A stretch of 64,000 nucleotides of DNA from Polytrichum commune (GCA_950295325.1 OX485803.1:74849554-74913553); one strand, 5' to 3'; positions 49,251 to 63,212 are shown, counted from the first letter of the stretch. Numbers and translations: made by a program. Notes: generated by a model not told the origin, from the sequence alone.

Positions 49251-50945
49251 CACTATTGTTCTTCCTCTTTAGTATGACATGTTTGAGAAACACAAAAAAT
49301 GTCGTATTATTGAGGTGTCGTCTTCTCGTTAATATGACAAATGGTGTCAAATTGTCGTACTATCGAGGGAATACAAAAACATAAGCAATATGAGCTTAAA
49401 ATATATATACAATGAGTTTAAGCAATATAGATTGTATGCAATAATAACTTATAACTCCAAACAAATACAAATATTCTCAAGAACTCTTGAAACAAGAGTT
49501 CAAAGATCTCTTGTTTTGCCTATCCAAGTTAGCAATTGTCGTCTTATCTAAATTCCCTACTAGCTTTTGAAAACTAATCATTTCATTAACATCAAAATGT
49601 AAAGAGTCGTTTAATAAGAAATTAGACAACAATGATGAACGACGTTTAGCATCACTAAGCTTCACTATAGGTGAAGCAACATCATCCACATCTATTGAAT
49701 GTAGATCAACATTAAGATCAAAGCCTTGTGCATAATTGATTCCCAAAACAACATCCACCAACTCATCAGTTCTCAATTCTAGCTCTATAATCTCTTCCCC
49801 TTTCATTTGAATATAAGTCTCGATTGACATCTCATCATCACCCAAGCGCAACTTTGAAATCAAAGCACCAAGTTCATCTAATTCTTCTTGCATTCTATTC
49901 TTCTCCCTTTCATCAACTAGGGCAAAATCAACATTCCATGTTGGATGTAATAAACGCACCATCCTCCAACAATTCCTGAATATCTATGCATCCAACTCAC
50001 TCCATACTTCATAACTCCACATGATAGCGTGTCTGATGTTGGGTACCACCTTCCTTAAGTACTTCAATGTAACATCATCATATTGAGATTAAACCCTCCA
50101 CAAAAGTTTCTTCTGATACTGAATTTTGAAAGATGCTATTATACCTTGATCCAAAGGTTGAACTAAGCTTGTAACATTGGGAGGGAAGAATACCAAAGTC
50201 ATGTTGCTCAATTCCAAGGTTGAAAAACCACGAGACTTACCAACTTTGGCAGAGCTAAGAACATGTGAAGATGCATTATCCAAAATCATAATCACCTTTC
50301 AATTTTGGCCTTTGAACTGATTGTTGAGCTGCAAAATCCAAGCTTCAAATAATCTCCCTTCATCCAAGTTGTTTTATTTGAATGCCACCGAATATACTCA
50401 TGAGGTTGCCACCTTCCAAAACATCGTAGTTGCTTAGACGTTTAAATCACAAACAACTTCAACTTATCAGTCCTAATTGAATTAATAGCAAGAGCGAGTG
50501 TTACATGCTCCTTCTATAACTTCTAACCTTTCACCTCCCCTTGTGCTAATGTTTTATTAGGATGTGCTCTAATAGACAATCTAGTCTCATCCATGTTATA
50601 AACATCTTCGGGCTCAATGTATGACAAAAGAATAGGAAGGAGGCCACTCTAACCCTAACCATGTCCATTCTACACTAGTACCCCTAATTATCATTAAGTT
50701 CCCAATGATAAGTGACGTTCCCAAGTAGCTCCCAAGTGAAAGATGTATTTTAGATTCACATAACATAGATGAAAGGAATTTTAGCATTAATTACCTCTTT
50801 AATATGACAAAATGGAGATTGTAAATGTCGTATTATTGATTGTCATAGTTGTATAAAAGAGGGAGTTTTGAACTAAAAACTTTGGTCGCGCAAATGTGTC
50901 GTAATATCCAGGGTGTCCGAGTGTCGTACTAACGAGGTTAGACTG
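49251..50945. mobile_element. pogo-like (Tc1/mariner superfamily) DNA transposon, degraded
   Basis: Read inward from the right end, the minus strand starts CAGTCTAACCTCGTTAGTAC and is followed outside by TA (50946-50947). The left end is degraded but keeps related sequence (CCTCTTTAGTATGACA near 49264-49279, then ATGTCGTATTATTGAGG). The phrase TGTCGTA(T/C)TA recurs near both ends. A broken pogo/Tigger-type transposase lies inside on the minus strand. The left boundary is approximate. Confidence 0.65.
49477..50635 (-). pseudogene. pogo/Tigger-type DDE transposase remnant
   Basis: In order on the minus strand: EPEDVYNMDET near 50620-50580 (first catalytic Asp), HVTLALAINS and DKLKLFVI (near 50500-50440), MILDNASSH near 50290 (second Asp), LVFFPPNVTSLVQPLDQGII near 50200-50140 (third Asp), then a C-terminal region to the stop at 49477. 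This is the DDE_1 order of pogo, Tigger and CENP-B-related transposases. Several stops interrupt it (near 50535, 50525, 50447, 50300 and 50085), and the segments need frame changes. All three catalytic aspartates are still readable. Confidence 0.75.
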
Positions 50946-52091
50946 TACTGATATCTTATTGTATCGTAATGAATGGGGTCAAATTGAAATAGCATTGGTT
51001 GAGAACCCAATCGTGTATATCTTTACACAACACTTCAAGGCCCATGATCACATAAAGTTCAATTCAATTTTCCACAGTACAACCTTTAAATGGGTTAAAG
51101 GACCCTTACAATTTCATCATCATGGCCACCTTGGACATAGTGTAAGGTGGCACTACAGTTTTGAAGAAAAGGTGAACCTTACACTCAGGAAGTACAACAT
51201 CCCTCTAGAAATGTATTCAACTCTGGAACTGAAAAATTATTGACCTAGTTAGAATTTTGCTCCACTTCCAAGATGGCAGAAAGTAATTTTGGAAAAGATT
51301 GGCCAATCGCTGAGATGTGTATGCCATCAACCACTTATACCAAATAAACCTACATGTAAAGTGTTAATCAAAGGCTTCCAACAAATTCCAATTCCAATTC
51401 CAGAGCTAGAAATTTGGCTTGTATAATGCTGGCAATTTATGTATATATGTGAAAATCCAACAAAATAAGAAAATGCTGGCCCCATCCATTACTTCAGTAA
51501 CTTTGTTTCCAAAGTATTGCACCATACCAACTTTTGTACCATCATTCTCACTTTTGAATCTGTATTGTGTGTATGCACTATCCTTGCTAAATGGCTCACT
51601 TTTGCAAGTCTTGCATAACACACTTGACCTTTCAAATCAAAAAACCAAACATATTATTCTAGGATGTCATACAACCCACATAATTTCAGGCACCCCTTCC
51701 CGTGAAAATTAGACAATGTCCCATTGCCAAAGACCAATTTCACAGTAGATGTGCAACAAAAAGTTACTGTCATTGAGGGAGTGAAAACTATCTAAAAGAA
51801 GAGCATTCCGGAAGTTCAACACATCTGGGAAAATCAGCACAAGGTGCTTAGATTAGATACACTACCAAACCAGCTATAGACAAGCAGATCCGAGAAAACA
51901 AAGCAAGGTTAAGACTAGCCACTGACCACACTATGGTACTTGGAAATCCAGAGTACCCCCTTTCAGGCTTTAAAACCAGATGTTTTGACCTACTGTGCCT
52001 CCAATTGTGTTTAAGACTCAGGTCTCACAGCCTACTGCTTAGAAACCAACGTCATTTCCAAAACAAAAAATATTGGAATACAACAAACAAG

Positions 52092-55000
52092 CTAGCTGAT
52101 TGACGCTTGCCCATGATCAGAGGTCTTCAGCCACAGATGACGCCCAAGGAAAGGAGCTGTGTGTACAGCCATGTATGACGCATTCAACCTGCAATCACAG
52201 TGTAATGATGTGTAAATATACAATCTGGCAACCTCCTGTGCCTTGATACGTGATCAGTTGTATAGACCTCTTCTGATAACACTAAAAATAGTAATGTGTG
52301 CAATTGCCTGTATGTCCTACAAATTCGTGAACAGGAGCCACAAGTTTGTAGCCAACACTGATAATATTGGGTGACCAACCAAATTAGGGCTATGCAATAC
52401 CTCTAGAATATCGGTTCTAAAACTAAAGGTAATGGAAATGGGAAGTAGAAGACTCACTTGTCAACATCAGGAGGGGCAAGGGGGTCAAATATCTCCTCCT
52501 CCTTATGCTCCACGGAAGGGGCTGTACTTACAGCAGCGGCAGCCTGTGCGTCACCCTAACGATAGTGATGTGCACATTTTTGGCATTCGCAGATCAGAGA
52601 AACAATGAAGGGCCTCACAGCTTCCTCATGTAAAACCCTTGTCCAGCCTTTGGCTTACACTATACAGTATCTTACTAATATTGTCAAACATGTAGCTCCT
52701 TTAATATCCAGAATCTACATGCACAATTGATATTACATCATGTGCTTCTCTACACTCATATCTATCAAAAGAACACTGGTGCTCACACATGGTCCATAAA
52801 AAACTGTTGCTAACACAGCATGTTGAAGTCTAAAAAGTGTGGAGAGAATCTAGATGGTTCTCAAATCAAATAGCAAACATAGAAACACATATTATACACA
52901 AGAAGGCAGTTTATGACAAGTCTTCATTTCATGCCCCTAATGCTTTATTAGCTGCATAAAGTCAAGAAAGTGGGTCCAAGATCCTCAACAATCAGTCAAT
53001 CACAATCTCAGAATTGCAGAGATAACTCCACACAACATCAAAACCTAACCCAACACACATTGCAACCTTTTCAAAAAATTTAACAAAAACACGAATCGAA
53101 TTATCCAAGTTATCCTTGCAACATCAGCTTCCGCTTATAGTCTCTTATGACTTGAGAAAGTTGAGCACTCTATTGCCTTGTTCATCATTACAAGTGGAGA
53201 AAAGGCATCCTGTTTCAACTACTACTCTGTAATGTCACACGCCAGAATCGCTCCAGCAGGAAAACACTTCACTGTTGCTGAGCATTTCACTGTAATATAC
53301 GAGCACAGAAGGGCCAGCCTTAGAGTTTAGTTTCGTGCTAGGTTCAATGCGAGCAACCAACCACAGCTTCATGAAAAGTCAGTTGGAATATCCAGTGACA
53401 TAACCTCTCTGACAACCACCCCCACAACTATTGCTCCCTGGACCACACTATACCGATACACAAGATCCACAGAAGACTTGCACATTGCAAATCAGATTTG
53501 CAGTCATCTGTCTCCGTACCATACTTCACTTGTGACAACCAGACAATTCTCACTGTTTCTAAATCCTGATTTGTCTGAAAGCTCCAAAACCCAAGCTCCC
53601 AAAATGTGTCCGAGTTTGCAGAGAGGACCAAGGCCATGGGTGAAACCTCTCATGTCTTGATAATAACTTCACTTTAAGACATCTAATTTCGTCATATGTT
53701 CCACCTTCCAAACTCGAGATACCTGTTGGGCAGCTCAAGACCCAACCTAGGACAACTTCAGCAAATTCCAAAGTTTGGTTTCGGAATTTAGGGTGCGGCC
53801 CTTCATGATAAATTCACCACACTTAGCACTGACCAACTCCCAATCTTCTCAATCCATATACCAGAAAACCCCCAAATGCTACAAAACAACTAACTATGAG
53901 CTCAAGCGTACCTGCTGAGGATAAGCTCCATAACCCGGGTAATTTCCATATGCATATGCAGGGTCTTGAGGAGGTTGTGCTGGATAACCATATTGATCAT
54001 AACCTTGAGCGTATCCTTGATAGTAGCCTGCTGCATTCCACTGGTTGGGATCTTGAGGCTGAGCCCATCCTGTTGGCTGTAAACAACTCAGCGAAACACT
54101 AAATTAAATTTGTATCCGGAACTCTAAAGAGATGTCCTAAAACCTTCACAACAAGAGGTATGTTTCTCCAGAACCAGCTCTTTACACCAGAAGAGCATGT
54201 CAGAAAATGCCAAACCATCCCAGAAAGTTAAGACCAGCTGAACCTGAACACACTACCATCAGGCCATAACCATAGTTGCACTCAAAAGTACAGAGAAAGG
54301 TCACCCAAGGTCAAAAGAGTTTACATCTGCAATTTGCTTGTTGCCAGGACTCCGACCCCATGATAATCGCACAGCCTGTGTTCCAATAACAGTTCCATGG
54401 AGCCTTTGCAATGCCTCCTCTGCACATGCTCTGCAAATCCATCGCTTTAAGGACAACTATACCTTCTAGATGGAGGAAGCACTCCAACTTTGTAAACAAA
54501 CAGAGCCCACGACATTCATGACAACTCAAAGGAAATCCCAGTTCATACATCCTCTTCCTAGATTCTAATATAACTCCCTACCATCTCTCCAAATGTCAGC
54601 CCCTTGATGATCACATACTCATTGAAGCTTATGATGAACTTGTAGATCAAAAAGCACCAATAGTGCACTCCAGTATACCTCACATCCTGGCAGAGTCGGG
54701 CAGTCAGGTATTACCTACCTGTGAGTAAACTGCACAAACCCGCAGCCTTTACCAGCAGGAATCTTCACATAAACAAGCTCTCCAAATTGTCCAAATACAC
54801 TCTTCAACTCTTCGTCACCTACAGCTGGATCCAAGCCTCCGACAAATATCTGCATAGCACAGGTGCTCAGTAAGGATATCAAAATCATGCTCATGGTGCC
54901 TCCAAGATGCCTCCAATATGGACAAGGAAATGATATGCAGTATTTCATGATCAGACAATCAGGCTATATCTCAACCTCTGTTTATATATACATGCTTCAA

Positions 55001-57327
55001 GTGCTTTAGATAGTCAAATTTGATGTCACAGGACTTCTGGCAGTTCCAATGAGATATGCTGTAGCAATGGAACATATAATTTCTACCCTATACAATTCAA
55101 AAGCTCAAAACCTACTACGTTGATTCATCAAAAACAAAATATGTGGCTTGCTTTAAAAGCTCTTAAGTTGAGACAGCACGCAACATCTTACTGTGGTGTT
55201 GTTTGGGTCGTTGTCGGTTGCAAAACCCTGGGGAGATGGCTGAGCTCCATACGCACCATATGTGGCCACTGCTACTGGAGAGGCTGCACTCATGCACAGG
55301 CATATACAGTCAAGACTCTCAATCTTGCCAGCCCTTCCAGCTCACCAGGCTATTTTTTTTAAAGCACCTCAATTGGACATTGCACAAGAAAAGAGGCATT
55401 GCAGTTTAAACAACATGCCAACAACCTACTTCAGACAGTACCACTATAAGCTCATTAATCTTTAAAGAGATTATATGCAGCTGCCGAGCATTACAGCCAC
55501 TTCCTCTCTTACACTGCCACATTCCTACTTTGCTAACAAGCTGACTCTACCACTTCACTGTTTGCCAATCTTGTAGTCAGACTCCACATATACCCAGCCT
55601 TATAAATTGCAACTACCAACTTCAAGTTGGTTCACAAATTCATCCATTCCCAGAAACTAAACAAAGAAATGACTGATGACTGCCATAAGTCTCTCACAAA
55701 CACAGCATCAAATCCTCAAACTAAACAAGTCAATTTCCTTTAAACCACACCCACCTTGCCTAATTAAGCCTACACCTTTGCTTGGAAATAAGTAACAATC
55801 TTTTGTGCGTCAGTACCAATAATCCCTCCATATTGAAGATGCTCATGGTTCTATAAATCCAACAAATGCTACATCCTACACTATGGATATCAACACAACT
55901 ACAAGGAAAAGCACGAAATGCTGTAGCAAAATCGTGCAAACAGGGACACTGACCTAAATCAGGGGCCACCCACTACTGAGGGTGCTTTCCCAGTTGCCGG
56001 GTTCTTTATGTGGGCACCCTTTGTAGAGAGTCTCTTCCCCTCCTGCTTTGACACAGATTTTGGACCTCATAAGCTTACCCGCCGATCATCACCTCTTTGA
56101 ACTGAAGCGCACAGCAACTGTACTGATCTTCACAACAAGGAGATGGATACTCTCAACAAACTCAATTCCTACCCATGCTCAACTTCAAACTCTACATCTT
56201 GCCACCAAACATCCCTGCCTAAAACCTCAACCCGGACACAATTCTCCTCCACAAAACCCCTACGCCTCTGCTTCCCACCCGGGATCCACAGCCCATACCT
56301 ACACATCCCTTTCACCACAACTGTCAATCCTCAGTACCTTTAGGGTTCATCTGTGCTGGACCCAACGATTTCTTCGGGGTTGCTGCACTGATTCTCATCG
56401 GTCTGCTGGAGCAATAAATCCCGTTCATTTCACTCATGGCCCGATTCCTCTCGTTCTCATCGCCAAACCTCACAAATCCGTACCCCTTTGATCGACCTGT
56501 GTTTGCATCTGTCACCACCTTGGCACCCTTCACAGATGGATACCGCGTGCGGAACGTCTCTTGCAGCATGTAGTCAGTCACATCCGGAGCCAAATCACCT
56601 ACAAAAATTGAATGCTCCGGTCCTGCTTCTGGCCGCCTCTCCCCTATCCCAAAAGAAGCCCAGTTCAGCCTGAAAGGCTGCTCTGTGTTTGGCATCTGAG
56701 TGCCATTATATGCTTGTAGAACTCTCTCCGCTGCGGCGTGAGACACAAACTCCACAAAACCATAACCTTCTGAATAACCTGTCTGCTTGTTGCGGATGAT
56801 TTTTACAGACTGCACCTGCAAGTTCACAAATCCAAAGCAAGTCAGCCAGGTTCAAGTCTTGGGATAAAAGATTGTGAATGACGTGGCTGCACACTTCACA
56901 TTTTCAGGTCCACGTTACCTGAAAGGATAATCTTGCATTGCCAACCCTCCATCTACAAACTACTACCGCTAGTGCTACATGAGATTAGCAATGTCCAAAC
57001 AACATTACTTTTTTCCTCCGGCGTTTGTAATTACTACGTCATGCTCCCTTGGAGATGTTCCTGACTACACAGCAACAACCGGCTCTACAATGTCAGGCCA
57101 GCCTGGTAACTACGGTAGGGAGTTCCAAAGATAAAAACTACCTCTCCAGTGTGCACAAACGACGTATGCAGGTAATTCTCATCCATCCAGTACTGCAGGT
57201 CTCCCACCCACAACGTCTTCACTTCCTCATGGTGTTGAGGCTGCATTCCTGACTGTTGCATCATCACCCATTGCTGTCCCTCTGGCTGGGCCTGCGGGGG
57301 ACCCACCCCTGCTGGAGACTGCATCAT
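52092..57327 (-). CDS. RBP45: RBP45/47-type triple-RRM RNA-binding protein, copy B
   Basis: The eight coding exons match copy A one for one: 57327-57142, 56815-56338, 55283-55192, 54849-54719, 54430-54325, 54076-53912, 52555-52458, 52188-52092, again 450 aa. Every exon has the same length as in copy A. RRM motifs and the Tyr/Gly/Gln/Pro-rich tail are unchanged. Visible amino-acid differences from A are Ala for Thr in exon 3 (YGAYGAQ versus YGTYGAQ) and Ile-Ala for Thr-Thr near the end of exon 5 (NKQIAD versus NKQTTD). Some splice sites differ in sequence but stay functional: the donor after exon 6 is GTACGC here and GTAAGC in A; the acceptor before exon 7 is TAG here and CAG in A. Both copies therefore look able to make protein. 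Confidence 0.93.
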
Positions 57328-58154
57328 ATCTCCTCCCTAAGGTCCGCTCCAGAAAGTGGATACGAAACTTTTCCACAAACTCGTTCAGTAAACACTGGTC
57401 TAGGAACCTTCCTTGTTCAGGAGACCCTAACTTCCTGAAAAGAGGCCAAAACAACTCCAACTGTCAGATCATCTTCATATGGACTTTCGAAAATACTTCT
57501 GCCGAGACCCACAGACTTCACCAAACGCTATCGTTCTTTTCTTCTTCGTCCAAAGATGTTTGTCAACTATGCAATAGCATCTTGTCAAGGTTACCCATAG
57601 GAAAAATACATGGCGACACCACAGTTTGCAACCAATGTACTTCTTGTTTGATCCCAGGGTTTATGCAGGGGATTGGGATGTGCGGGCATTTTAAGCTCAG
57701 AAACGAAGGACAACCTACAACATCCACTTAGACCGAAATTCCTTCTCGTCTCAACTCACTCACAACAAGAAAGACCTATCACCGGAGGATATCTGCTTAC
57801 GAACAAATATATTTCCCAGCAACCCCCTAGTGTGAGAACGAGGCGACTATTGCTATCGCTATTACCACATATTTACAAAACAAAATAAGCAGATAAGCAC
57901 TTCCAACCATAGCTTCTATGGTCCACTGCTTTGATACACAACCTACAAAAATCCTGGATCCGAGTCTCGCCGAGAACTCCAAACCCTAGAGACAAGTTTC
58001 ACTCCAACTAAATTTCTTCCTTCCCACTCCCGTGAGAACTTAACAGAAATAATGCTACCGTGTCCAGACTCCCAAAACCTCTCCCTAAATCGCTCCCTCG
58101 CACCTTAAAGAATCAATAGTAACATAACAACCAAGTTCCAGAGTGCACACTTAC

Positions 58155-58680
58155 AATCCACGAAATTGCACAAATCAGCTGTCGACTGCCTGAATCGACG
58201 ACGACACCATTCCAGAGGTAAAGCCCTACGACAACAAATCCCCCTGGCTCCCGGCTACCGACGAGAATCCCCAAACCCTCGTCACAGACTCGAATCCCAA
58301 CCAAATTATAAAATTGAAGCGGCAAAAGAACGGCGACAGGATGGCCTACCGACTGACGCCTGCGGCAATGCGCAAGGCGGAGCGAGAGGGGATCCCCGTG
58401 GCAAGAAACGGCGGGCGGAGGTAGCAGGGGACACAGACGTCGAGAGCAACCCTCGGAGCTCCAGGCGCAAGGGGGCGCGGCAACGAAGGCGCGCTGCCTG
58501 CGAAGTGCGCAATTCAACGGCCCAGATGCGATCTCCTCGGCCCCTGCGAGATCCAGGCCGTGGGAATAAACTACGATTTATTCAGACTGACCTAGGGTGC
58601 GAGTGGGGGGAGGGCCTACCGACGGTCCAGATCTCCCCTCACGAAAGCCTCTCGAATCCATGAGAGTGATCTTTCTCCTT
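58155..58680 (-). promoter_or_regulatory. GC-rich leader exon (5' UTR) and promoter area of RBP45/47 copy B
   Basis: Counterpart of 10602-11130, with the conserved donor GATT|GTAAGT (exon end 58155). The long frame through it (58113-58517, minus) changes its C-terminal part relative to copy A, which argues against coding. Transcription start and acceptor are not fixed. Confidence 0.5.
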
Positions 58681-58820
58681 CCAAGTAGACTCCATTTTTG
58701 CAACCTTTTTGTTTCTCACTTCGTTTCATTCCATGAACTTAGCGTTGATTGGCCCATGCCAACTTCATAAGTACGGTATTGGACGCTATCGGGCAATGCA
58801 TCGGCCGGAGCGCCCTTTCA

Positions 58821-60703
58821 CAAGTAAGAGTCAGTTTAGACTACAATGAAGAATTTCAAGGGAATGGAGCAACATGATTGGTTATGAAATGGGTCCTTCA
58901 CCAACCAAGGGTTTACACTATGGTCAATACTTCTCTGGTCAAGAACTTCAAGCTTAAATGAAAAAATGACATGGCTCCTAACATGGCAACATTTTTTGTA
59001 AGGGATAAGTTAAGTTTCTTGGGCAATTTCAACCCCTTAGACAAGAAACTTGGCCTCCAAAGCAGTCTAACTTGAGGAATCTTTTTATTAGTCTTTCATC
59101 TTGTCTACCATACCAACCATTGCCACAAATAACCTTGTCTTGGGCTGAATTTTTTGACCAACTGATGCACTTCTTCTCCATGTTCTAAACCAATCCTTAG
59201 TAAGGGATGTTAACACAAGTGACCAAGGGCCATGAGAAAAAATGATTTAGGAATTTTCATGGTTCGCAATATGAAGTCACAACCAAGAAAAAATCACATC
59301 ATTGCTTAGAAGGTTTGGTCCCATGACACAGTATTAAGCAAACATCTAGACCAAGATGTGATTTTATTTTTTTGAGAGTAGATTTTAAAATAAACATAAT
59401 GAATATTTTTGAAAATTACTAAAATATAGATGTTTTAAAAACAAGTTTTCCTCTTGATAGTGACCTTTGTTTATTTATTGAGACCTATGTGTCTGGGTTG
59501 TCTTGCTACGAAACCCAGGTGATTGTTAGTCATTATCCATTTTTGGACATGTGCAATCCCATGTCACATTCTTGTCCATTTTTTGACATGGTCAATCATA
59601 TTTGTAGTGACCTTCTGCAAAGTGATGTGGGACTGCCAATTATTTCTCAATCAATAAAGAATTTTAAAAAGCAACGGTCATGGTTCGAAGTCATTAGTGT
59701 AAACAAGCCCTCAAGCAACAAGTTGTTGTCGTGGATACTAATTGCATGAACGGTGTGGACAGAGAGACATCCATTTATCTCTTTATCTATGGTCTAGACT
59801 CGAACAATAAGCTCCACAAGGTCACCCACTATGGGATATTTGTATTTAGTATCTATGTTTAAATAATCCCACATATTCATAAGCCCTCAATGTATGTGGA
59901 GTGTGTGTGTTTACATGTTTGTGGACATGTTTGAGTACAAAGTCTTGAATCTACTATCCTCCATTACAACCGTGTATTTATTATGTGGATGGTTAAATAG
60001 GCATATATTAAAATATAAAGGTCAAGATTGGTGCCCTCCTCACCCCTCCCCCTACAAGGCATGTCCCCATGAAAATAGCTAGTCATAGGTGTCCAATTTC
60101 AAATCATTGAAGAGTTTTATAAATGCATATGTCTTGTATAACATGATGAAGATCATAATGTTGTGCAATTAAAGAGGTTGACCCTTCAGGGGCCCTTCCT
60201 AACACAATTCCTATAATGTATGTTTCAAGATTACATACAAATTTAGACCAACTCGAAGATGAAGCAAGACCAAAATCTATGATTTGGCAACATCATAAAA
60301 TACTACATATTAACAACATTGGACAATGGTTTATCAATGGTTTAACAATGACATGTAACCTAAGTACTTCAAGATACATTGATCATATAAAACATGATAC
60401 AACATTTATCTTTGGAGTCTATGAGGATGACCCCTACCTCGGCAATTTTAGTGTGTTATTTGTTAACTCTCATTTATCATCTAGTTGTCATTTGAGAGTA
60501 GTTGAGCTTGTGGAGTATAATAATGTGTATACAATGGAGAGTTGATGTGAAAAAATTGAACTACGTGAATATGTCTATTTGATGCATTCTTGTGATAAAC
60601 CGTCTCTCTATTGCACACAAATTGACATGGTCCCATAACAATCCTAAGGTTGGCATCATCATTTTTCCCATCCCTCCTACAACAATGTACAAAATGGAAG
60701 ACA
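58821..60703. other. No gene recognised
   Basis: Unassigned AT-rich DNA beyond the edge of the duplication. Plus-strand frames at 59489-59749 and 60216-60545 have no motif I know. Confidence 0.4.
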
Positions 60704-61127
60704 TATTGTAGCTCTCTAGCAGCTTAGGCACCTTTTTGCCTTATAATTAATTAAAGTGCAAAAGTAGGTTAGGCATAATATTCTAAAATTGGGTTGATTC
60801 AATAAATAATTTAAAATAAGTTAGACATTCATTCATGTTTGCTTGTCTCATTCCCATTTTTATGATAGTGTGTCAGAATGACTTGTGGATCAAATTCATG
60901 CTTGTATTGTTTTTAAACCACGAATGAGATTAATGTTGCATGAAGTCACTGTTGAAGTTATTTGATATTGCTTTGTTGGATTCAAGTGAATGTCACTTGC
61001 ATTATTTTTATTTTAAGCACTCCTTAATTTATGTTTTTTTGGGACACTCAATGAATTCGATTTCCCAAAAATTTAGGCATATTTAAAATTAGTTATTTTC
61101 TGCCCAAGGTGCTAGAGAGCTACAATA
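60704..61127. mobile_element. MITE, 424 bp, with 3-bp duplication
   Basis: Inverted ends: TATTGTAGCTCTCTAGCAGC at the left, and TATTGTAGCTCTCTAGCACC read inward from the right, followed by TTAGGCA / TTGGGCA. The direct repeat ACA flanks it (60701-60703 and 61128-61130). No coding capacity. The superfamily is not assigned. Confidence 0.75.
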
Positions 61128-61540
61128 ACATTTCCACTCTTATTACGCGAAGTGCAAAGTCTTGATGTCATAAACTCATGAGCCACATTTCCCAAAAGTG
61201 GGTCAATGTATATTAAAAAAAATTGAAATTACAAATAGAAATAAAACCAATGATACATGGAACATGGTAAGTAACATAAAATGACCCAAAGGGATAAGGA
61301 TGATTTTCAAATAAAATGTGCATTTACACAAATATGAACATTTTTGGAATAGCACGTGGATATATTTCATTGTTATAGTTGTCATGATAAATTTTGAGAC
61401 GACAGTAAATGACAAGGGATCACCAATTTCCAATACCATTTAATTGAAAATATCAACATATATGTTGAATAAAATATTGTCATAGAAAAATATGTTCCAT
61501 GAGTATGTTGTATCTCATACACTCATCCATATCTATTGTA

Positions 61541-61660
61541 TTTTATGATATATATATATATACACTATATTATGATTATGATTATATATATATATACTCA
61601 TATACTCATAGTATATATATATACATAATATATTATGATTATGATTATATATATTTATGA
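61541..61660. repeat. AT-rich simple repeat
   Basis: Alternating TA tracts with interspersed ATTATGATTATGATTATATA occur twice (about 61568-61590 and 61630-61655). It is a low-complexity region next to the gypsy remnant. Confidence 0.85.
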
Positions 61661-61679
61661 TTATCTGGACTCGGTATGT

Positions 61680-63212
61680 GACGTGATGGTGACCTCTCAG
61701 CATGAATACTTGAGGGATGATATGGATAGTTCAAAGACGGAAGAGTATGCATTGTTGGAGCCATGTGAGGTGCTCACGGAGGAGGAATGATTACAAGGAG
61801 GATTGACTCCATGGGTAGATGGGATAGAGGAACGTAGTGTGAGTTTAGTGCACATTGATGGGATTCAGGATGAGGAGGCATTGATCGAGGCCGCAAAATT
61901 GGAGGAACCCTTGCACTTCAAAACCACATCAACAGGTATTATAGTGGATCAAGATGTCAAGGATTATCCTAAGGTTCCTCCAGATTAGTATAAAAACACG
62001 ACGGAACAAACCCATGTGTCTGAGGCGGATTGGAAGTATGTGGAGGTGAAAACTAAGAATGAAAAGGTTAGGCAGATGAAGATGGATTCTAAGTTGGCGG
62101 ATAGTGAAATCAAGGAGTATAGTGAATTAGTGGATGAGTTCAATGACACATTTGCATGGTCATATGACGAGCTTAGAGGCATACCTCGGGAGATGGTGGA
62201 GCACCGCATTCCTTTAATTCTAGATGCTAGACCAATTAGACAAAATGATAGAAGGATGAACCCACAACTGTAGTTGTTAGTAAGGGCATAGTTAGAGAGG
62301 TTGTTGAAGGTTGGGTTTATAAAGCCAGTAGAAATTACGGACTTGGTGTCTCCAATGGTGTTGGTCAAGAAGAAGAACGGGAAGTTGATAGTGTGCGTGG
62401 ATTATCGGAAGTTGAATGCGTGCACACAGAATGACCATTTCCCCTTACCGTTCATCACGCTACTTTTGGAGGAGGTAGGTGGGCATGCTCATTACACTTT
62501 TATGGATGGCTCTGTAAGATATAACCAGATTTCCATAGCGTTACAAGATATTTATAAGACGGCTTTCACCACGCCTTGGGGCACGTTCATATGGGTTGTT
62601 ATGCCATTTGGATTGTGTAATGCTCTAGCCACGTTTCAGAGACTGGTCGTGTATATTTTCACCGACTTGTTTTACAAATCTATGACAGTGTTCGTAGATG
62701 ATTTTAACACTCAGTCCAGTGGTAGTCAACATTTGGAGTGTGTGAGAAAGACTTTTATTAGATATAGGAAGATGCAGTTAGCTTTGAATCCGGACAAAAC
62801 ATTCTTAGGATTGCAGAGATGAGTGTTGTTAGGATATGTGGTGAGTGAAAAAGGAAGAAAGCCGGACCCGGAAAAGATAGCAGTGATAGATGAGTTGGCT
62901 ACTCCAACCAATGCTAGGGGAATAGCCAAGTTGTTGGGACATGTAGGGTGGTATAGAGAGTTGATCCCGGAGTATGCAAAGATTGCGGTACCTATCACAC
63001 AACTGTTTAAGAAGGATTGTAAGTTAAAGTGGACCGACGCATGCCAACAGACATTCGAGGAGTTGAGGTCGAAGCTTAGCACCTACCCGATGTTGAGGCC
63101 ACCAGATTGGGGGAAGCCATTTCATGTGTTTTGTGATGCTAGTACGGTGGCCGTAGGCAATGCGTTGTGTCAGTCAACGGGTGTTGAGGCCACCTTCAAC
63201 CCTCAGCCTTAG
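61680..63212 (+). pseudogene. Ty3/gypsy pol remnant (reverse transcriptase and start of RNase H)
   Basis: One reading frame runs through the whole stretch but is closed by five stops (near 61788, 61986, 62271, 62289 and 62820). Protease-distal and reverse transcriptase landmarks are in order: ELVDEFNDTFAWSYDELRGI, HRIPLILDARPIRQ, SPMVLVKKKNGK, CVDYRKLNA, HYTFMDG, WGTFIWVVMPFGLCNA and VFVDDF (the catalytic YVDD box as FVDD). After the last stop come LLGYVVSEKGR, LGHVGWYRELIP and the RNase H start FHVFCDAS. The rest of RNase H, integrase and LTRs are missing. Sequence similarity ends about 100 bp before the copia LTR. Confidence 0.85.

Larger units (their letters stand above)
51452..58820. repeat. 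Segmental duplication, copy B
   Basis: Colinear with 2905-11250 in the same orientation. It lacks the 865-bp transposon (empty site near 51545) and lacks about 90 bp in the third coding intron, but has extra sequence of its own in the intron around 54900-55130. Homology on the right fades near 58820, after GGGCAATGCATCGGCCGGAG. The lyase sequence that borders copy A is absent here. Confidence 0.9.

Noticed and set aside
50959-51243. 95-codon plus-strand frame after the pogo-like element
   Set aside because: It opens with a non-ATG codon, has no recognised motif and no splice partner.
56048-56491. 147-codon plus-strand frame in copy B
   Set aside because: It runs antisense across intron 2 and the RRM2 exon, and its equivalent in copy A is broken. 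It is a shadow of the RBP gene.
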